This document shows, one piece after another, positions 1-6,093 of a DNA stretch of 12,381 nt (positions are counted from its first letter, which is position 1; each line of letters opens with the position of its first letter). The DNA comes from Candidatus Woesearchaeota archaeon (lineage in GTDB: Archaea > Nanobdellota > Nanobdellia > Woesearchaeales > JACPBV01): positions 1 through 12,381 of the forward strand of contig JAHWHQ010000078.1 of assembly GCA_019323195.1 (NCBI GenBank), given 5' to 3'. The notes under the pieces are model-generated. The model made no database searches and had not been told where the DNA came from. It worked only from the letters and a program-made list of their open reading frames with translations. Position numbers and translations under genes: made by a program.

Positions 1-128
1 ACAGAATTTTTTCCTATGATAGTCTCTTTTTCACCTTCTTTACACCCTTTCGGAGGCTTTCCAATTATAACAAAATCATCTATCTCTGCATCCTTTCCAA
101 GGGTTACTTTTTTATAGAGCTTATTCAT
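1..128 (-). CDS. Hexapeptide-repeat acyltransferase, N-terminal part (cut by window edge)
   Basis: A partial gene: 42 codons are visible from the ATG at 128-126 and the frame is open to the left edge. The protein begins MNKLYKKVTLGKDAEIDDFV and continues with an IGKPPKGC segment and then TIIGKNS. Spaced Ile/Val-Gly turns of this kind are how left-handed beta-helix (hexapeptide) acetyltransferases of nucleotide-sugar pathways, such as the WbpD/WlbB type, usually begin. Those enzymes transfer an acetyl group from acetyl-CoA to an amino sugar linked to a nucleotide. The start codon overlaps the end of the upstream oxidoreductase gene by 8 nt (ATGAATAA), so the two are almost certainly co-transcribed and translationally coupled. 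A GGAG about 12 nt upstream is a weak ribosome-binding site. The substrate is unknown; the oxidoreductase partner favours a 3-amino-sugar uronic acid pathway, by inference. Confidence 0.75.
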   Translation of the reverse strand, partial: MNKLYKKVTLGKDAEIDDFVIIGKPPKGCKEGEKETIIGKNS

Positions 129-1065
129 ATCTGATCTCTTCTCCGGAATTTGCAGATTTTAGGCATAACTTACATATCTGGGTTGTTTCGTACTCCTCTG
201 AGGCTGAATTGTTTACGTTTTTGTCGCTTATAGTTTCTATGAAGTTTTTCAGTTCATCTTTTAATGGCTCGTTCTTCCTTACTTCAAGATTAACCTCTTT
301 CTTGTGCATTACCTTATCATAGCTTACTTCTATTGGATATTTTATTACTATCTGCTCAAACAGGTCGGCGAATATCTTTTCTTTAGAACCAATGACCCAC
401 ATTTCCCTTCGCTTTAGAGGATGGAACCAGCTTACTTCTAATTCAGCAATAAAATCACCATAATCCAGGATGATTATAGCAGCATCCTCTATGTCTTTTG
501 AAAGATAGCTGTGCTTCTTACAGAATATCTTCTTAGGCTTTTTTTCCAGGATGAAGTTGAGTATATCAATAAGGTGTACGCCAAAGTTGAAGATAACGCC
601 GCAATCCTTCCTTGCAGGTTTTGTAGAATGGGTGTAGGCAGCGGTTATGTAGTTTATGTCTCCTATCTTCTTGATCTGCTCTTTTAAGACCTTTACAGCG
701 TTGTTAAACCTAAAAAGGTATCCTACAGCAAGTATGAGGTCTTTCTTCTTAGCTATATCAATAAGCTCTTTTGCCTCTTCAGGGTCAAGGGTGATAGGCT
801 TTTCTACCATAACGTGCTTGCCCTTTAACAGGCAGTCTTTTGCGATTTTGTAGTGCAGGTTTGTCGGGGCTACAATTGTTACCGCATCAACATTATCTAA
901 AAGGTCTTTGTAATCCTGAAAATATTCTATGTTATACTGCTTAGCCAGCTCTTTTGTTTTTAGGTTTATATCAGCAAGGCCTGCCAGCTCGCAGTCTAAT
1001 TCAGAGAATATCCTTAGGTGGTTCATGCCCCATTTGCCTGCCCCTATAACTCCTACTTTTACCAT
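121..1065 (-). CDS. Gfo/Idh/MocA-family sugar oxidoreductase (WlbA/WbpB-like candidate)
   Basis: 314 residues, the usual length for this NAD(P)-dependent dehydrogenase family. The N-terminal Rossmann fold opens with GVIGAGKWGMNH (residues 5-16), which binds the dinucleotide. The family motif EKP is at 88-90. The C-terminal alpha/beta domain carries GVHLIDIL (162-169), whose His164 and Asp167 fit the usual catalytic and substrate-binding positions. Members oxidise or reduce sugar or sugar-nucleotide hydroxyls in the cytosol. The next gene, overlapping by 8 nt, is a hexapeptide acyltransferase. That pairing is typical of UDP-2,3-diacetamido-uronic acid synthesis, where a 3-dehydrogenase is followed by an aminotransferase and an N-acetyltransferase. 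The substrate assignment is inference; the family call is firm. A TATA-like box centred about 25 nt before the ATG suggests a leaderless transcript. A divergent glycosyltransferase gene shares the intergenic region. Confidence 0.9.
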   Translation of the reverse strand: MVKVGVIGAGKWGMNHLRIFSELDCELAGLADINLKTKELAKQYNIEYFQDYKDLLDNVDAVTIVAPTNLHYKIAKDCLLKGKHVMVEKPITLDPEEAKELIDIAKKKDLILAVGYLFRFNNAVKVLKEQIKKIGDINYITAAYTHSTKPARKDCGVIFNFGVHLIDILNFILEKKPKKIFCKKHSYLSKDIEDAAIIILDYGDFIAELEVSWFHPLKRREMWVIGSKEKIFADLFEQIVIKYPIEVSYDKVMHKKEVNLEVRKNEPLKDELKNFIETISDKNVNNSASEEYETTQICKLCLKSANSGEEIRYE

Positions 1066-1085
1066 TCGGCTTATTAATCCAAAAC

Positions 1086-1095
1086 TATTTAAATA
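1086..1095 (-). promoter_or_regulatory. TATA box for the oxidoreductase/acyltransferase operon
   Basis: The minus-strand sequence TATTTAAATA is centred about 25 nt upstream of the ATG at 1065, with a purine-rich GAAAC just upstream resembling a BRE. Archaeal transcription starts roughly 25 nt downstream of the box, so the mRNA would begin at or next to the start codon. Confidence 0.55.
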
Positions 1096-1162
1096 TGTTT
1101 CTATGCTTTGTACTAGGAAGAAACTGTCTGGGGGATATTGCCTTTAGGGGGTTCCCATACTC

Positions 1163-1171
1163 TATAAAAAA
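1163..1171 (+). promoter_or_regulatory. TATA box for the GT-C glycosyltransferase gene
   Basis: TATAAAAAA lies 23 nt (centre to start) upstream of the ATG at 1190, which fits a leaderless transcript. It is only about 8 nt from the in-frame GTG at 1175, too close for that codon to be in the mRNA made from this box. This decides the start in favour of 1190. Confidence 0.5.
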
Positions 1172-1189
1172 TAAGTGTTTTTTAATAAA

Positions 1190-3064
1190 ATGTCGCCTTT
1201 AACAATCGCATTGTTTTTTGTATATACCTGGGGATTAGGCTTTACCATCACCAGGTTTGTAAAGGAATCGAATAATGTCTTTGAAAGGAACCTTATGAGG
1301 ATTGGGCTGGGGCTGGTGCTTCTGCCTATCTTGATTGTGACCTTTAGCTGGCTGCATATCCCACTGGACTGGCGCATCTTTCTGCTCTTCAGCGCCGTAT
1401 GCCCAATAATCTACTTTATCCTTAAGAGGACAGCGTTCAGGAATATAAAGGTGAAGCTATCCAAATCCAACATCTATATATTAATCGTGCTTTTATTGTT
1501 CCTCTTTACCTTTTTTATGTACCATAAGGGGGCTTTTTCTTACCCCTACTTGGAGGACGATGATTCATGGGGGCATGCTTTTTCAGCCAAATACGTATCC
1601 ATTGAAAAAACTGTTTTTGAGCCTATTAAAGGGAAAAATACCCTCCCGTATATGGATGCTTACTCACCATCATATACAGCATTAATGGGCATTTTGCACC
1701 AGACTTCCCCTTCTCTGTCCTGGACCATTAAGTTTTTTAATGCCCTGATAATCTCATTAGGCATAATCTTCTTTTACTTCTTTGTGAAGGAGTTTATAGG
1801 GAATAGGAACAAGGCGTTATTCTCTACCTTTATACTGACGATGATACCCTGTTACCTAAGCCATTTTATATGGTCTCATGGCTATGTTGTGACATTGATA
1901 TTCCCGCTTTTTTATTGTTTTGGAAGGATGAAGTATGACAAAAGATGGCTTTATTTGTCAGTTTTGGCAATTGCGTCTACCTGGCTGGTGCAATTGACAC
2001 AGTCTGTTAAAATTACTGTATTAATTGGAATTTATTGGTTATGCAAATCGCTTACTGAAAAAAAGCTTAACCTAAAGATAATAATGGCCGAAATATGCGG
2101 CTTGTTTATAGCTTTTATTATCTGGTGGGGACCTATGCTTCTAAAATATAAGGGTAATTTTTTGACATTGGGGTTAGGCCAGTATAGCTCATCCACTTTT
2201 AAGACCGGAGCAGAGAAGGCCTATTTTGGGGTTATAGGCTCAGCAAAAGGATTTTATACGTTTAATGATTTTTTTATAGCAAAACACATTAACAGGATTA
2301 ATAATCCCATAGGGGTTGGTGTAGTTATATGCCTTCTTCTTGTGGTATCATTACTATATATCATTTTTAAATTTAAGGATTCAAAGAATAAGAAAGAATG
2401 GTGGAAATTTACAGCGATGCTGTGGTTGTTGTTTACATTTCTTGGAATTCATGGCGGTACAAGGTTTCCTATAGCTTTTTGGTCATTTAGATTCTGGATG
2501 CTGTTTGCAATACCCATGAGCATTCTTGTATCTGAAGGTGCCTGGTTTTTAATAAGATTTATTGATGGATTTAATACCAATAGGACAATAAAATTCCTTT
2601 TTAGAACTGTGATGCTGACTTTAATAATAGCGGGTGTATGGTTTACATCAGGCGCGCAAAAGTATTCTGTGAATACTGCTATATGGGGGCCAGGCGGGTG
2701 GTTGATGGCCAAGAATGAGGCAGAAGGATATATCTGGCTGAAACAGAACTTGCCCATTAATACAAGGGTATTTCCATTCTCAATTGCTCATGCAAATCGA
2801 ATGGCTGGTCTTGATATGGAGAGTTGTGAGTGGTGTCCAGAAGTTATACAATTCAGAGAATATTTAATTAACAAAACTCCAGATCCAATGGAGGCATACA
2901 ATTTCCTGCGTAGTGAGGGGTATGAATATGCTATAATAGATGCACATTATGCTGAACAATTGGGGGCTAATGAGACAAATGAACTTATTTCTTCCTTGAT
3001 TGCTTCGGGACTATTCCAGCCAGTCAAACAAACCCAGACAACTATAGCATTTAAACTTCTATAA
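1190..3064 (+). CDS. Polytopic GT-C-type membrane glycosyltransferase (oligosaccharyltransferase/ArnT-like)
   Basis: 624 residues from the ATG at 1190; an in-frame GTG at 1175 would add five residues but sits inside the promoter. The first about 485 residues contain roughly 13 hydrophobic membrane helices. A hydrophilic C-terminal domain of about 135 residues follows. The first large external loop contains EDDD (residues 122-125 from the ATG start) followed by SWGHA. This position and acidic character match the metal/catalytic loop of GT-C enzymes, which transfer sugars from polyprenyl-phosphate donors outside the membrane. The WWDYG signature of STT3/AglB is absent, so I do not call it an oligosaccharyltransferase. 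The C-terminal region (GGWLMAKNEAEGYIWLKQNL, then a CEWC pair) resembles the soluble tails of this superfamily. Its position next to sugar-nucleotide genes supports a role in surface glycan assembly. Acceptor and donor are unknown. Confidence 0.7.
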   Translation: MSPLTIALFFVYTWGLGFTITRFVKESNNVFERNLMRIGLGLVLLPILIVTFSWLHIPLDWRIFLLFSAVCPIIYFILKRTAFRNIKVKLSKSNIYILIVLLLFLFTFFMYHKGAFSYPYLEDDDSWGHAFSAKYVSIEKTVFEPIKGKNTLPYMDAYSPSYTALMGILHQTSPSLSWTIKFFNALIISLGIIFFYFFVKEFIGNRNKALFSTFILTMIPCYLSHFIWSHGYVVTLIFPLFYCFGRMKYDKRWLYLSVLAIASTWLVQLTQSVKITVLIGIYWLCKSLTEKKLNLKIIMAEICGLFIAFIIWWGPMLLKYKGNFLTLGLGQYSSSTFKTGAEKAYFGVIGSAKGFYTFNDFFIAKHINRINNPIGVGVVICLLLVVSLLYIIFKFKDSKNKKEWWKFTAMLWLLFTFLGIHGGTRFPIAFWSFRFWMLFAIPMSILVSEGAWFLIRFIDGFNTNRTIKFLFRTVMLTLIIAGVWFTSGAQKYSVNTAIWGPGGWLMAKNEAEGYIWLKQNLPINTRVFPFSIAHANRMAGLDMESCEWCPEVIQFREYLINKTPDPMEAYNFLRSEGYEYAIIDAHYAEQLGANETNELISSLIASGLFQPVKQTQTTIAFKLL

Positions 3065-3400
3065 TCTTTTTTTTTCTGTTACCACGAAGGCTATTGCTTT
3101 ATCCTTTTCATGGGACATTGACAGGAAGATTTTTAGCCCGGGGAACTTTATCGTAGGCTTTTTTTTATTAAAAGTAACTTCAATATCTTTGTAATTGAAC
3201 TTTTTATGGGTAGCTTTAATAAATGCTTCTTTTGCACAAAACCTGACTGCGAAATGCTGGTAGGGATTTGCTCTCTTGAGGCAATATTCAATCTCTTTTT
3301 TTGTGAATATCTTATTATAAAAGTTTTTGCTTTTATTGAAACTTAGCTTTTTGAAAGAGTCTATGCTTTCAATGTCTACACCTATTCCGCTGATTGCCAT
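3059..3400 (-). CDS. acpS: AcpS-family 4'-phosphopantetheinyl transferase (holo-ACP synthase)
   Basis: 113 residues, slightly short but within the AcpS range. The family signatures are in the right order. GVDIE (7-11) contains the Mg-binding Asp9. FAVRFCAKEAFIKA (50-63) contains Glu58, the second metal ligand and part of the coenzyme A site. SMSHEKDKAIAFVV (94-107) forms the final strand pair. The enzyme transfers the 4'-phosphopantetheine arm of CoA to a serine on an acyl-carrier protein. Most archaea lack bacterial-type fatty-acid synthesis, so the carrier protein here is not obvious; none is encoded in the window. The gene converges on the glycosyltransferase gene with a 6-nt overlap. A TATA-like box centred 25 nt upstream implies a leaderless mRNA. 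The family call is firm; the partner is unknown. Confidence 0.88.
   Translation of the reverse strand: MAISGIGVDIESIDSFKKLSFNKSKNFYNKIFTKKEIEYCLKRANPYQHFAVRFCAKEAFIKATHKKFNYKDIEVTFNKKKPTIKFPGLKIFLSMSHEKDKAIAFVVTEKKRL
3067..3075 (+). terminator. Oligo-T terminator after the glycosyltransferase gene
   Basis: A run of nine T residues starts three bases after the TAA stop of the plus-strand gene. Archaeal RNA polymerase terminates efficiently on such U-tracts without a hairpin. The tract lies inside the end of the convergent AcpS gene, where it encodes the Lys-rich C-terminus. Confidence 0.5.
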
Positions 3401-3420
3401 ATCTTTTTAAGAAATATGCA

Positions 3421-3429
3421 TATATAAAT
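3421..3429 (-). promoter_or_regulatory. TATA box for the AcpS-family gene
   Basis: The minus-strand ATTTATATA is centred 25 nt upstream of the ATG at 3400. No Shine-Dalgarno sequence is visible between the box and the start, consistent with leaderless transcription. Confidence 0.5.
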
Positions 3430-3475
3430 AATTATCCCTATTTTGGAACTCCCTCTTGGATATAAAACTCTATCC

Positions 3476-3503
3476 AGAAAAGAAGAAAAAAAGAAAGAAA
3501 AAT
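3476..3503 (-). terminator. U-rich terminator after the secreted amidotransferase-like gene
   Basis: On the minus strand, directly after the stop at 3521, comes a pyrimidine tract dominated by T runs (TTTTTCTTTCTTTTTTTCTT). It has no hairpin and is typical of archaeal U-tract terminators. It separates the secreted-protein gene from the promoter of the AcpS gene. Confidence 0.55.
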
Positions 3504-3520
3504 ATATTCTTATCTTCTGC

Positions 3521-5176
3521 TTATTCCCCTATTACCTTAACGTTGTCTACATAACACATCTCTGATACAGCACCGCACTCGCACATGAACCTTATCTTTG
3601 TTGCGCTTGTTGGTATGCTGAAGTTCATGTAAACAAAAGATCCGTCATTAGCGCTGCTTGAGCCGAGCTGCTCTAATACTGTCCATTGCCCGTTGTTATA
3701 GTAGTCTACTGCAAAGTCGTCTGCTGCATCCAAGCCGACACGCTTCTTATAATACTCAAATTTTACTGTATCATAGATTGAGCCGTCTATTGTTGTCTCC
3801 ATATAGCTTGGGTCTCCTGCTCCTGTTTTCTTGGCGCGTGCAGAATAGCTTCCTTCATATGCTGTGTCTGTCGAAGCATCCCATTGTACTCCAGGTCCTG
3901 ATAATGTCCATCCGTTCAGGTTGCCATCCTCAAACCCGTCAGATAATATCTCTGTAGGCCCGTCAGCTTCTGTGGTGTCATCTGCTGAATCGCATCCAGG
4001 GTCATTAGGGTAGTCTGTCAGGTTATCGCCGTCATTGTCTATGCTGTCAGAGCACTGGGGCGTTTCGCAGTCTTGTGAGCATGTCTGCCACGTCTCTCCT
4101 CCTTCGCAGGAGCTGTCCCCGCAGTTTGTTTCGTCATTGTCTGTAACATTAGAGCATCCTCCGTCATTCAGGTCTATAAAGCCGTCTCCGTCATTGTCCT
4201 CCCCGTCATCGCATTCTATCTCATCATTGGTCTCGGTAGAATCCTGGGCAGATGAGCATCCTGGGTCGTTAGGGTAGTCTGTCAGGTTATCTCCGTCATT
4301 GTCTATGCTGTCGTTGCATGCAGGGTTTGTGTATGGAGGAACATAAAAATCTGTCCCTGCAACATCATTTATTGCATTGGCAAACCATTTGTAGTTCTCA
4401 ATCCTCTGCTCTGTCGAAAGGCCTGTTATGCCGTCATTCTCGTATGCCTCTGCATGCACGCTCATGAGAAGCATTGCATTGTTCTTTATCGCTGCAGGAA
4501 GGTCCCCCGGTATATTCTCATACTCAAGCAGGGACGTTCCGGGATAAGATGAGGATGTGTCCTTCCATCCCAGTGTTGGACCGCCGTAATAGATCATGTC
4601 GAACCCGTCGCTGACGTTCGTAAGCGCATATCCGGGGGATTCGTCATAATCCGCAATATCAGTTATCGACCCTTCCACCGTAGGGTATGCTCCCAATAGG
4701 TCAGGCCAGTCATAATACTCTCCCTGCCAGTAGTAGTCGCCTGCAGCATAGTAGAACCCTGCACATATCCCTACATAGGACTTTCCTGCGCTTATGAAGT
4801 CAAGGATGTTCTGCCTACCCTCGGTATCCAGCCTGTTCTGCTGGTAGTAAGCGTTTCCTCCTGGCTGTATATATACCTTGAGGTTGGAAAAGCTGTCCAG
4901 ATCACAATCATCCCGGACATCATCATCAGTAAGTTCTGTATAGTTTATTGATGGATCCTGAGCCTCCCACCAGTCAAGGAAATGTATTATCCATGACCTG
5001 CTTAAGGTCCCTACACCTCCGAATCCTGTCTCTCCGTAGAAGACTATATTTGTGTCTTCCTGGATTGAACACGCCTGTACCGGAGGTGCTGCTGATGCCA
5101 AAGAAAGCATCAGTACTAATGCCAGCAATGAAATTAAAGCCAGCATTGACTTCGTTGTTTTTTTGCTTATTCCCAT
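3521..5176 (-). CDS. Secreted class-I glutamine-amidotransferase-like (BPL_N-like) protein with Asp-rich repeats and C-terminal beta-sandwich
   Basis: 551 residues. Residues 1-30 are a Sec signal peptide: KK near the N-terminus, a Leu-rich core, then LASAA. Residues about 40-275 match the BPL_N/class-I GATase fold. VYIQPGGNAYY (101-111) is followed by the nucleophile elbow GICAG with Cys138, then His241 and Glu243 in SVHAEAY, giving a complete Cys-His-Glu set. Residues 287-395 hold Asp/Asn-rich repeats: two nearly identical 21-residue copies (287-307, 375-395) and a variant (322-341), all with DNDGD calcium-loop motifs bounded by Cys. A Cys module, CGDSSCEGGETWQTCSQDC, lies at 352-370. From 410 to 551 a beta-sandwich (FEDGNLNGW opening) resembles carbohydrate-binding or MAM-like domains. 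Known GATases of this class act on amides in the cytosol, so an exported copy suggests a cell-wall, peptide or adhesive role. The substrate is unknown. It has a clear Shine-Dalgarno, unlike its neighbours. Confidence 0.8.
   Translation of the reverse strand: MGISKKTTKSMLALISLLALVLMLSLASAAPPVQACSIQEDTNIVFYGETGFGGVGTLSRSWIIHFLDWWEAQDPSINYTELTDDDVRDDCDLDSFSNLKVYIQPGGNAYYQQNRLDTEGRQNILDFISAGKSYVGICAGFYYAAGDYYWQGEYYDWPDLLGAYPTVEGSITDIADYDESPGYALTNVSDGFDMIYYGGPTLGWKDTSSSYPGTSLLEYENIPGDLPAAIKNNAMLLMSVHAEAYENDGITGLSTEQRIENYKWFANAINDVAGTDFYVPPYTNPACNDSIDNDGDNLTDYPNDPGCSSAQDSTETNDEIECDDGEDNDGDGFIDLNDGGCSNVTDNDETNCGDSSCEGGETWQTCSQDCETPQCSDSIDNDGDNLTDYPNDPGCDSADDTTEADGPTEILSDGFEDGNLNGWTLSGPGVQWDASTDTAYEGSYSARAKKTGAGDPSYMETTIDGSIYDTVKFEYYKKRVGLDAADDFAVDYYNNGQWTVLEQLGSSSANDGSFVYMNFSIPTSATKIRFMCECGAVSEMCYVDNVKVIGE
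3992..4054 (-). repeat. Asp-rich calcium-loop repeat, copy B
   Basis: Encodes residues 375-395 of the secreted amidotransferase-like protein. It differs from copy A at one of 21 residues (Ser for Asn at the second position) and is also very similar at the DNA level, so the duplication looks recent or maintained by conversion. The core DSIDNDGDNLTDYPNDPG resembles thrombospondin type-3/dockerin-like calcium loops. Confidence 0.8.
4067..4123 (-). other. Cys module between the calcium-loop repeats
   Basis: Encodes residues 352-370, CGDSSCEGGETWQTCSQDC, with four Cys. The pattern C-G-D-x-x-C-x(3)-E-x(4)-C-x(2)-D-C recurs, from memory, in exported proteins of DPANN archaea and likely forms a small disulfide or metal-stabilised knot. 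Confidence 0.5.
4256..4318 (-). repeat. Asp-rich calcium-loop repeat, copy A
   Basis: Encodes residues 287-307, the first of the Cys-bounded DNDGD repeats that follow the amidotransferase-like domain. A diverged third unit (residues 322-341, CDDGEDNDGDGFIDLNDGGC) lies between copies A and B. Confidence 0.8.
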
Positions 5177-5179
5177 TTT

Positions 5180-5187
5180 ATCACCTT
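5180..5187 (-). promoter_or_regulatory. Shine-Dalgarno site of the secreted amidotransferase-like gene
   Basis: The minus strand reads AAGGTGAT then AAA then ATG. This is complementary to the conserved 16S 3' end and well spaced from the ATG at 5176. It implies a leadered mRNA for this gene, unlike the leaderless arrangement inferred for most other genes here. It confirms the chosen start. Confidence 0.7.
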
Positions 5188-5220
5188 TTTCTCATTTGTC
5201 CATTTATATTTCCTATGAGT

Positions 5221-5230
5221 TCATATATAG
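5221..5230 (-). promoter_or_regulatory. Possible TATA box for the secreted amidotransferase-like gene
   Basis: CTATATATGA on the minus strand would place the transcription start near 5200, giving a leader of about 24 nt that includes the Shine-Dalgarno. A second AT-rich run at 5203-5211 is less suitable, because its start point would cut into the Shine-Dalgarno. Confidence 0.35.
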
Positions 5231-5344
5231 TCTTATCCATATTTGATATGCCTTGCTATCCGGGATGAACATACCCTAAATCTCTCTATTAATACGTCCC
5301 ATCTTTGCCCTTCTTTTTTATCACCTCCTGCTTCAATTTATTAA

Positions 5345-5965
5345 TTATTCATTGATTTGATATAGAATCTCATCTATCTCCACTATAGTCCCTTTTTCTA
5401 CAAAAAATACAAGCCTGTATTCAGTATTCTTTGACATCTTCATATTTATAAAGCATGTTTCTATGCATTGTTGTATAAAAGCTCCGTTCACCAGAGCCAA
5501 TCCGTTGGTTATCTCATCGAAAATCTCCTTATCCAGGAAGGATTTTAAGGGCCTAATGATCAGATATTTGTCCTCCCTTGATGTCTCCTCATTTTCTATA
5601 GCTTTTGTTGCCATACCTGTGACATCCAGCAATCCTTTTTCCTCCTCTTCCTTTCCTGCTATATTCTCGTATATCAAAACCTTCTGCCCTCTTCCTGTAT
5701 CTATGTAGATCTTAACCTGGCCGTTCCCTAAAATATTCCCTGAAAACTTTAATGATGTTATGGTAAAAGGATCATCATTGACGGAGGTGAGGATGAAGTT
5801 CTGGCTTTGGTTAATGACAAGGTTTAAGTCCTGTTTGTAGACATTCGATGAGACATATCCAGTAATTCCGATAAGGCCGTTGCCCTCAATTAAAAAAAGC
5901 AGAATTATGGCTGTAATAAGGAAGGATATAGCTATTGTTATTAATAGGTAACCTTTTCCCTTCAT
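5345..5965 (-). CDS. Single-pass membrane-anchored extracellular protein, function unknown
   Basis: 206 residues. MKGKGYLL is followed by one hydrophobic helix (about 6-26) and then IGITGYVSSN, a juxtamembrane motif that I associate with many DPANN surface proteins. Residues 45-105 are beta-rich (ITSLKFSGNILGNGQVKIYI), suggesting an outward-facing beta-sandwich. The segment 105-130 is acidic. The end has a CIETCFI pair (Cys167, Cys171) followed by YRLVFFVEKGTIVEIDEILY. This C-x(3)-C then beta-strand ending also recurs in exported proteins of such archaea, from memory. No catalytic motif is visible. It lies upstream of the secreted amidotransferase-like gene on the same strand but is separated from it by 168 bp with a separate promoter-like region, so co-transcription is uncertain. 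A role as surface anchor or pseudopilin-like component is possible but unsupported. Confidence 0.75.
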   Translation of the reverse strand: MKGKGYLLITIAISFLITAIILLFLIEGNGLIGITGYVSSNVYKQDLNLVINQSQNFILTSVNDDPFTITSLKFSGNILGNGQVKIYIDTGRGQKVLIYENIAGKEEEEKGLLDVTGMATKAIENEETSREDKYLIIRPLKSFLDKEIFDEITNGLALVNGAFIQQCIETCFINMKMSKNTEYRLVFFVEKGTIVEIDEILYQINE

Positions 5966-5988
5966 AGCATTTTAGTTCTTTCCTTAAC

Positions 5989-5999
5989 TTAAATAAATA
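5989..5999 (-). promoter_or_regulatory. TATA box for the membrane-anchored protein gene
   Basis: The minus-strand TATTTATTTAA is centred about 29 nt upstream of the ATG at 5965, giving an mRNA with at most a few leader bases. It is one half of the divergent promoter region 5966-6093 shared with the PhoU-type gene. Confidence 0.45.
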
Positions 6000-6063
6000 T
6001 CTTTTTAAGATATTATATATATTTCGTGTTATATGTCCATTTTTTAGAAAAATATATATACTA

Positions 6064-6073
6064 TTTATAAAAT
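6064..6073 (+). promoter_or_regulatory. TATA box for the AbrB-PhoU gene
   Basis: TTTATAAAAT is centred about 25 nt upstream of the ATG at 6094, implying a leaderless transcript. It argues against the out-of-frame ATG at 6084 as a start. The preceding bases 6000-6060 are extremely AT-rich. Confidence 0.5.
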
Positions 6074-6093
6074 ATAAGCCTAAATGAGTAAAA

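Noticed and set aside
1125..1160. Weak stem between TGGG and CCCA in the divergent intergenic region as a structured RNA.
   Set aside because: The stem has about four pairs with a mismatch, and the site lies between two divergent promoters, so no RNA is expected to span it.
1175..1189. GTG at 1175 as the start of the glycosyltransferase.
   Set aside because: It lies about 8 nt from the TATA-like box and would be outside the mRNA made from it. The ATG at 1190 fits the expected transcription start.
1190..3064. Assignment of the GT-C protein as AglB/STT3.
   Set aside because: The WWDYG motif is not present in the C-terminal region; only the general GT-C layout is supported.
3992..4318. Near-identical DNA repeats as a possible CRISPR or mobile element.
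   Set aside because: There are only two close copies, in frame, and they encode protein calcium-loop repeats with no regular spacers.
6084..6093. ATG at 6084 as the start of the PhoU-type gene.
   Set aside because: It is out of frame with the PhoU protein, and the TATA spacing and family N-terminus both point to 6094.
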